From Pseudomonas azotoformans (GTDB lineage: Bacteria; Pseudomonadota; Gammaproteobacteria; Pseudomonadales; Pseudomonadaceae), in contig NZ_CP014546.1 of NCBI RefSeq assembly GCF_001579805.1, forward strand, positions 3,472,001 through 3,536,000: 64,000 nt of DNA. Direction: 5' to 3'. The position numbers were made by a program, and so were the translations under genes. The notes beneath the pieces were generated by a model. The model was not told the origin of the DNA, did no database searches, and saw nothing but the letters and a program-made list of their open reading frames with translations. Positions 59,852 to 64,000 of this stretch are shown here, in pieces (position 1 is the stretch's first letter; each line of letters starts with the position of its first letter).

Positions 59852-61603
59852 TCAGAGCTTGGGCAGTTGGCCGATGCGGCCCATCATTTCGGTGACGATC
59901 TGCAGGTCCAGCAGGAACTGGTCGACGGTCTTGAACTCGTTGTCGGTGTGCCCGGTGTACTTCACTTCCGGACGTGCCAGGCCGAATTGCACGCCGTTGG
60001 GCAGTTCATGCACGGAGGTCGCGCCCGCGGAGGTGCCGAATTTATGTTCCATGCCCAGGTTTTCGCTGGCCACGGCCAGCAGGGCCTTGACCCACTCACC
60101 TTCAGGGTTGCGGTACATCGGCTCGGCCACAGAGTAGGTAAATCCTACCTTGACCTTGGTTTTCTTGTCCCAGGCGCTCAGCTTGTCGGCGATCTCGGCT
60201 TTGAGTTTTTCCGGTGACTTGCCCTTTGGCACGCGCAGGTTCACGGCCAGCTTGAAGGCCTTGTCATCCAGGCCGACAAAGGTCAGAGAAGTGGTCAGCG
60301 GCCCCATGAACTCATCAGAGAAGCCCACGCCCAACTTGCCGCCCAGGTAATCCAGGCCCCAGTTGTCAGACGCATAACGTGCAGCATCGGTGATGTGGTT
60401 GTGCTTGAGGGCGATCTTGCCATCGACGCTGTGGATCAACTCCAGCATGCGCGCCACCGGGTTGACCCCGGATTCCGGCTCGGACGAGTGCGCGGATACG
60501 CCGGTGACGGTCAGCTTGACGTTTTTGCCGTCGACCTTGGCGGCCACTTCAAAATCGCCACCGTTGTTCTTGGCGTATTCAGTACCGGCCTTTTGCAGGC
60601 TGGCCGCCAACTCGGCAGGTTTGTCGCTGACAAAAGTCGCCACTGACGCCGAGGGAATCTGGTTGGTCGCCATGCCGCCGGTCATCGAGATGATTTCCGC
60701 GCCTTTGCCTTCACCCTTGCGACGCGGGAAGGTGGCCATCACCGTGCCGTAGCCTTTCTCGGCAATCACCACCGGGTAACCGCCATCCAGCGCCAGGTTG
60801 TACTGCGGTGTCGGGTTCTTTTCGAAGTAGTAGGGAATCGCGTCGCCGGAGGTTTCTTCGGTGGTGTCCACCAGCAGTTTGAAATTGCGTGCCAGCGGCA
60901 GCTTCTCTTCCTTGATCACCTTCATGGCATACATCGCCACGACGATGCCGTTTTTGTCATCCTCGGTGCCACGCCCGTACATGCGGTCGCCGATCAGCGT
61001 GACTTTGAACGGGTCGAGCTTGGTGCCGTCTTTCAACACCCAGTTTTCCGGTGTCACGGGCACCACGTCGGCGTGGGCGTGGATACCGACCACTTCATCA
61101 CCGCTGCCTTCCAGGGAAATTTCGTACACACGGTTGTCGATATTGCGGAACGTCAGGTTAAAGGCCTTGGCCAGTGCCTCGATCTTGCCGGCAATCTTGA
61201 TGAACTCCGGGTTCTTGTACTGCGGCAAACCGTCCACATTGAACGTCGGGATTTCTACCAGCTCACGCAGGGTTTCGGTGGCGGCCTTGCCGTACTTCAC
61301 TCGCGTGTAGATACCGAGCAGGCGATTGATCTCGTTCTGCTGGTCCGCGCTCAAGGTTTTGTTATCAAGAAACGCACTGATCGCCGGGCCCACATCACTG
61401 GTCTTGCCCAGGTCGCCCTTGGCCAGGGCGCCGAGGAAACCACGGAAGTCGGTGACGGACGTTTCGTTGAAATGCTTCAGAATTGCCGTGCTTTGGTCCG
61501 GGGTGATGTTGGCGAAAGCGGGGCTGGTGATGGCCGAAAGGCTCGCCGCGAACAGGGTGGCAGCCGCCAATTGCTTGAGTGGAAAGTGCATGGAGAAAGG
61601 CAT
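59852..61603 (-). CDS. Exported M20 family metallopeptidase (dipeptidase)
   Basis: 583 residues from ATG 61603 (MPFSMHFPLKQ); ATG 61591 is an alternative. Signal peptide to SPAFA, so periplasmic or secreted. Zinc-binding motifs: HAHADVVPV (first His and Asp), GRGTEDDKNG (bridging Asp), DTTEETSGD (general base and ligand Glu) and a late GHTDNEF. About 100 N-terminal residues before the catalytic domain are extra and helical. Likely degrades peptides outside the cytoplasm. It follows the phospholipase D-like gene. Confidence 0.88.
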   Translation of the reverse strand: MPFSMHFPLKQLAAATLFAASLSAITSPAFANITPDQSTAILKHFNETSVTDFRGFLGALAKGDLGKTSDVGPAISAFLDNKTLSADQQNEINRLLGIYTRVKYGKAATETLRELVEIPTFNVDGLPQYKNPEFIKIAGKIEALAKAFNLTFRNIDNRVYEISLEGSGDEVVGIHAHADVVPVTPENWVLKDGTKLDPFKVTLIGDRMYGRGTEDDKNGIVVAMYAMKVIKEEKLPLARNFKLLVDTTEETSGDAIPYYFEKNPTPQYNLALDGGYPVVIAEKGYGTVMATFPRRKGEGKGAEIISMTGGMATNQIPSASVATFVSDKPAELAASLQKAGTEYAKNNGGDFEVAAKVDGKNVKLTVTGVSAHSSEPESGVNPVARMLELIHSVDGKIALKHNHITDAARYASDNWGLDYLGGKLGVGFSDEFMGPLTTSLTFVGLDDKAFKLAVNLRVPKGKSPEKLKAEIADKLSAWDKKTKVKVGFTYSVAEPMYRNPEGEWVKALLAVASENLGMEHKFGTSAGATSVHELPNGVQFGLARPEVKYTGHTDNEFKTVDQFLLDLQIVTEMMGRIGQLPKL

Positions 61604-61686
61604 TCCTTTGCAGGTAATAAGTGGGAAGTTTCTGATCGAACTGTCAGAAACATTTCCACACACTACCACTACTCAGGTGCCTCTGG

Positions 61687-62904
61687 TCAATGCTGGCCAG
61701 GGTGGGGCTCAGGGTACTCCTCGGTCACGTTCAAGGCTCTAGCATAAGGCCCATCCCACAATTGCTCATGCAACTCCCCGACCCGCTTGGCCATCGCTTC
61801 ACTGCGCATCACCACTTCCAGGTTGCGCGAGTTATCCAGGTACCCGCCCAGCCAGTTGCTGGTGCCGATCCAAGCAACCTGGCCGTCGATTTCCATGGTC
61901 TTGCTGTGGATCACCCGCGCATACGGGATAAAGCCTTGCTTGGCCTCGGGCAGGGTGACGATCTTGATGTGCACGTTGGGCAGCACGGCCAGGCTTTTGA
62001 GGTAGGGCAACTCCAGCGTGTCGGTGTTCCAGTTGGACACCATCAGCTTGATCGACACGCCACGCGCCGCTGCCGCACGCACGGCATTGTCGATCACTGC
62101 GTAGTACGGACGGGTCTTGTCCGGTCCGTAGGACAGTGGCGCATAGTCCAGCAGTTGCACGCGCACTTCGTGTTTCGCTTCGCTGAGTAAACGCGGCAGT
62201 TCCAGCTGTGAATCGCCCACACCTGGCGGGTTGTAGCGTTGCGGGCTGGCGACCAGGTAGTTGCCGGTGCGTGGCGGCTCTTTGCTGGAGGCAGGCAGCG
62301 GAACGGGTTGGTTGTTGGCCACGGCCTGCTGGGCTTTCCAGTCTTGCTCGAAGATCGCCTGCACTTGGCTCACCACGGTCGGGTCGGTGATACGCAGCCC
62401 GGTTTCGTGGATATGTTCCAGCGAACGCCAATCAAAATTCTGGCTGCCGACAAATGCCTGCTTGCCATCCACCACCAGGTATTTGGCGTGGATGATTCCG
62501 CCGCTTACCCGCGCGTAGGGCAGCACGCGAAAGGTCAGGTTGGGGATTTTCCGCAGGCGTTCCAGAGTGGACGCTTCCGACAACCGGATGCCTTTTTCTT
62601 CCAGCAGAAAACGAATCTCCACACCGCGTTTACCGGCGGCTTCCAGGCGTTCGATCACGCGGTCCATCACCGAGCCTGGGTGATCGGCGGCGTAGAACTG
62701 GCCAATGTCGATGCTGTTTTTTGCGCCATCAAACAGCTCGCTCCACACCGGGCCGGGCTGGCGCAAGTCGTCGGTGCCGAGGGCGGTGTCCACCGGCACG
62801 GTGTGCACCAATTCAAACCCCGGAATCGAAAAGTCCGCCTGGGCCAGCGGACTCATGAGCAAACCTGCCAGGCCTGCGATGCGCAATTTCAAGGAAATGG
62901 ACAT
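61687..62904 (-). CDS. Exported phospholipase D-like protein
   Basis: 405 residues from ATG 62904, after GGGA at good spacing; ATG 62916 is less likely. Signal peptide MSISLKLRIAGLAGLLMSPLAQA. Two HKD motifs: HAKYLVVDGKQAFVGSQNFD and HSKTMEIDGQVAWIGTSNWL, each followed by the Gly/Ser and Asn of the PLD family. Both lobes are complete, so it should be catalytically active, cutting phosphodiester bonds in the periplasm or outside. It lies 52 bases after exbB in the same direction. Confidence 0.88.
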   Translation of the reverse strand: MSISLKLRIAGLAGLLMSPLAQADFSIPGFELVHTVPVDTALGTDDLRQPGPVWSELFDGAKNSIDIGQFYAADHPGSVMDRVIERLEAAGKRGVEIRFLLEEKGIRLSEASTLERLRKIPNLTFRVLPYARVSGGIIHAKYLVVDGKQAFVGSQNFDWRSLEHIHETGLRITDPTVVSQVQAIFEQDWKAQQAVANNQPVPLPASSKEPPRTGNYLVASPQRYNPPGVGDSQLELPRLLSEAKHEVRVQLLDYAPLSYGPDKTRPYYAVIDNAVRAAAARGVSIKLMVSNWNTDTLELPYLKSLAVLPNVHIKIVTLPEAKQGFIPYARVIHSKTMEIDGQVAWIGTSNWLGGYLDNSRNLEVVMRSEAMAKRVGELHEQLWDGPYARALNVTEEYPEPHPGQH

Positions 62905-62956
62905 AGGAATTCCCATCACAAAAGAAAGCGGGCGCATTGCGCGCCCGCTGTTGCGT

Positions 62957-63610
62957 TTACGCCGTGCGGCTGTGCAGCGGCGTTGGCACCAGGTGTGGCA
63001 CTTCACTCTGTACGCGGGCGCCGGTGGCCGCGCGGATCAGCAGGATTTTCAACTGGTCGTTGATGCGCTCCAGGCTGTCCTGGAAGAAGTTGTGGAACAC
63101 CACGCAGAACAGCGCGATGGCGATCCCCAGGCCGGTGGCGAACAAGGCCGTGCCGATGCCACCGGAAATCTGCCCTGGGTCGGACACACCCGCCGTGGCC
63201 AGCGCCTTGAAGGTGTCGATGATGCCGAGGATGGTGCCCAGCAAACCCAACAGCGGCGCGGCGGTGGTGATGGTTTCGATAATCCACAGGCTGCGGGCCA
63301 GGGGGGCGCGGGTGGTCAGGTACTGGGTTTCGATCACGTCATCCAGGTCCTTGCGCGAACCTTGTGAGGCTTTCTGTGCCAGCACTGGCAACACCATGCT
63401 CAGCGGCAGGCTGTCACGGCGGGTCAGGCTTTCCGGCAGGTCGCGTTCGCTGTGTACATTGGCGCCGAGCACCTCGGTCAGCGCGCGGGCTTGGCGGCGT
63501 ACGTAGGCGAAGTAAATCCCGCGCTCGATGGTGATAAAGATCGCGATAGCCATCGCGGCATACATCACATAAAAGGTGATGTCGTGGAGCAGGTTCATGT
63601 CCATGTTCAT
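62957..63610 (-). CDS. exbB: Biopolymer transport protein ExbB (MotA/TolQ/ExbB proton channel)
   Basis: 217 residues, three transmembrane helices (~8-28, ~115-140, ~155-178). The conserved pore region SLWIIETITTAAPLLGLLGTILGIIDTF and GTALFATGLGIAIALF fits ExbB. It uses the proton gradient to drive TonB-dependent receptors. Only 11 bases separate it from the receptor gene before it. No exbD or tonB is seen after it in the window, so partner proteins must come from elsewhere. Three possible ATGs lie at 63610, 63604 and 63598. Confidence 0.88.
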   Translation of the reverse strand: MNMDMNLLHDITFYVMYAAMAIAIFITIERGIYFAYVRRQARALTEVLGANVHSERDLPESLTRRDSLPLSMVLPVLAQKASQGSRKDLDDVIETQYLTTRAPLARSLWIIETITTAAPLLGLLGTILGIIDTFKALATAGVSDPGQISGGIGTALFATGLGIAIALFCVVFHNFFQDSLERINDQLKILLIRAATGARVQSEVPHLVPTPLHSRTA

Positions 63611-63621
63611 TTACCTCGCAA

Positions 63622-64000
63622 TTAGAAGTTGGCTTCCAGGGAGACCGTCACGGTACGTTCCAGGCCTACGATGTAGGCCGGGTCGCCGTCGCGGAAACCG
63701 CTGTAGCTGGCCGCGTTGGTCTTGGTGGTGTACACGCCGTCCAGGTATTTCTTGTCGAACAGGTTGTCGACGTTCAGGCGCAGGGTCGCGTCCTTGACCA
63801 CCTTCTTGTCCACCGGCAGGTAGATACCCGCGCCGGCGTTGAACACGGTGCGGCCGGAGATGGCTTCGTCATTGGTCAGGTCGCCGTAGAGCTTGCTGGT
63901 GTACTTGCCGCCGAAGGTGCCGTAGAAGCGGCCGTCGTCGTAGCCGATGTTGGCGGCCAGCATGTTTTTCGGCACGTTGGCGAACTGCTTGCCGCTGGTC
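63622..64000 (-). CDS. TonB-dependent receptor, C-terminal part (partial)
   Basis: The frame runs into the window edge without a start. The visible ~125 residues are barrel strands ending in ...ERTVTVSLEANF, with the C-terminal Phe typical of outer-membrane proteins, and NVDNLFDKKYLDGVYTT near the end, as in TonB-dependent siderophore receptors. The substrate is not identifiable from this part. Confidence 0.85.
   Translation of the reverse strand, partial: TSGKQFANVPKNMLAANIGYDDGRFYGTFGGKYTSKLYGDLTNDEAISGRTVFNAGAGIYLPVDKKVVKDATLRLNVDNLFDKKYLDGVYTTKTNAASYSGFRDGDPAYIVGLERTVTVSLEANF

Overview
The window reads as chromosomal DNA of a Pseudomonas of the P. fluorescens group. The evidence is the order gltA / sdhCDAB-sucAB-lpdG-sucCD, a GC-rich codon bias, fabAB unsaturated fatty acid synthesis, MocR and LuxR regulators, chemoreceptors, and the GCGGGCTTGCTCGCGA type of intergenic palindrome common in fluorescent pseudomonads. 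Almost all of it looks like ordinary core genome. I see no phage, insertion sequence, integrase or CRISPR array.

Layout. 1-172: 3' end of the acetate permease actP. 0.3-13.4 kb: TCA cycle block, with gltA facing away from the sdh-suc operon and recognisable sigma70 promoters for both; two structured spacers lie inside the operon (sdhB-sucA and lpdG-sucC). 13.5-24.4 kb: brnQ, a DUF599 membrane protein, a small lipoprotein, two overlapping hotdog thioesterases, htpG, a dienelactone hydrolase, pirin, OsmC, an exported amidohydrolase and a chemoreceptor. 24.5-31.5 kb, mostly minus strand: fabAB, then a tight operon of TonB-dependent receptor, periplasmic binding protein and hybrid histidine kinase. 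31.7-38.4 kb: gpsA, DUF4389, sixA, a long-chain acyl-CoA synthetase with a hotdog thioesterase, two overlapping alpha/beta hydrolases, and a DUF4892 gene preceded by an 18-codon mini-ORF. 38.5-48.9 kb: AI-2E family permease, an OmpR/EnvZ-type pair, pyrF, two oxidoreductases, a MocR regulator, a second chemoreceptor and a hydrolase. 50.1-50.9 kb: three tandem copies of a tRNA-Glu/tRNA-Gly cassette behind one strong promoter.

51-60 kb is the most unusual part. It holds a LuxR regulator divergent from a polyamine-type binding protein, then a MocR regulator divergent from a 553-residue protein that joins a plant-type [2Fe-2S] ferredoxin, a ferredoxin-NAD(P)H reductase module and an M24 (aminopeptidase P-like) metallopeptidase with all five metal ligands. 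Convergent with it are a flavoprotein of the LodB/halogenase type and a ~722-residue partner that may be a LodA/GoxA-like quinoprotein oxidase. 59.8-64 kb: exported M20 peptidase, exported phospholipase D-like protein, ExbB, and the 3' end of another TonB-dependent receptor.

Sequence quality. Six genes (htpG, a chemoreceptor, fabB, the hybrid kinase, a MocR regulator and the LodA-like gene) are each broken by one +1 shift. In every case deleting one C from a GGCC(C) run restores a full-length protein. Because fabB is essential and htpG and fabB return to exactly the expected lengths, I read these as a systematic consensus error at GGCC sites, not six mutations.
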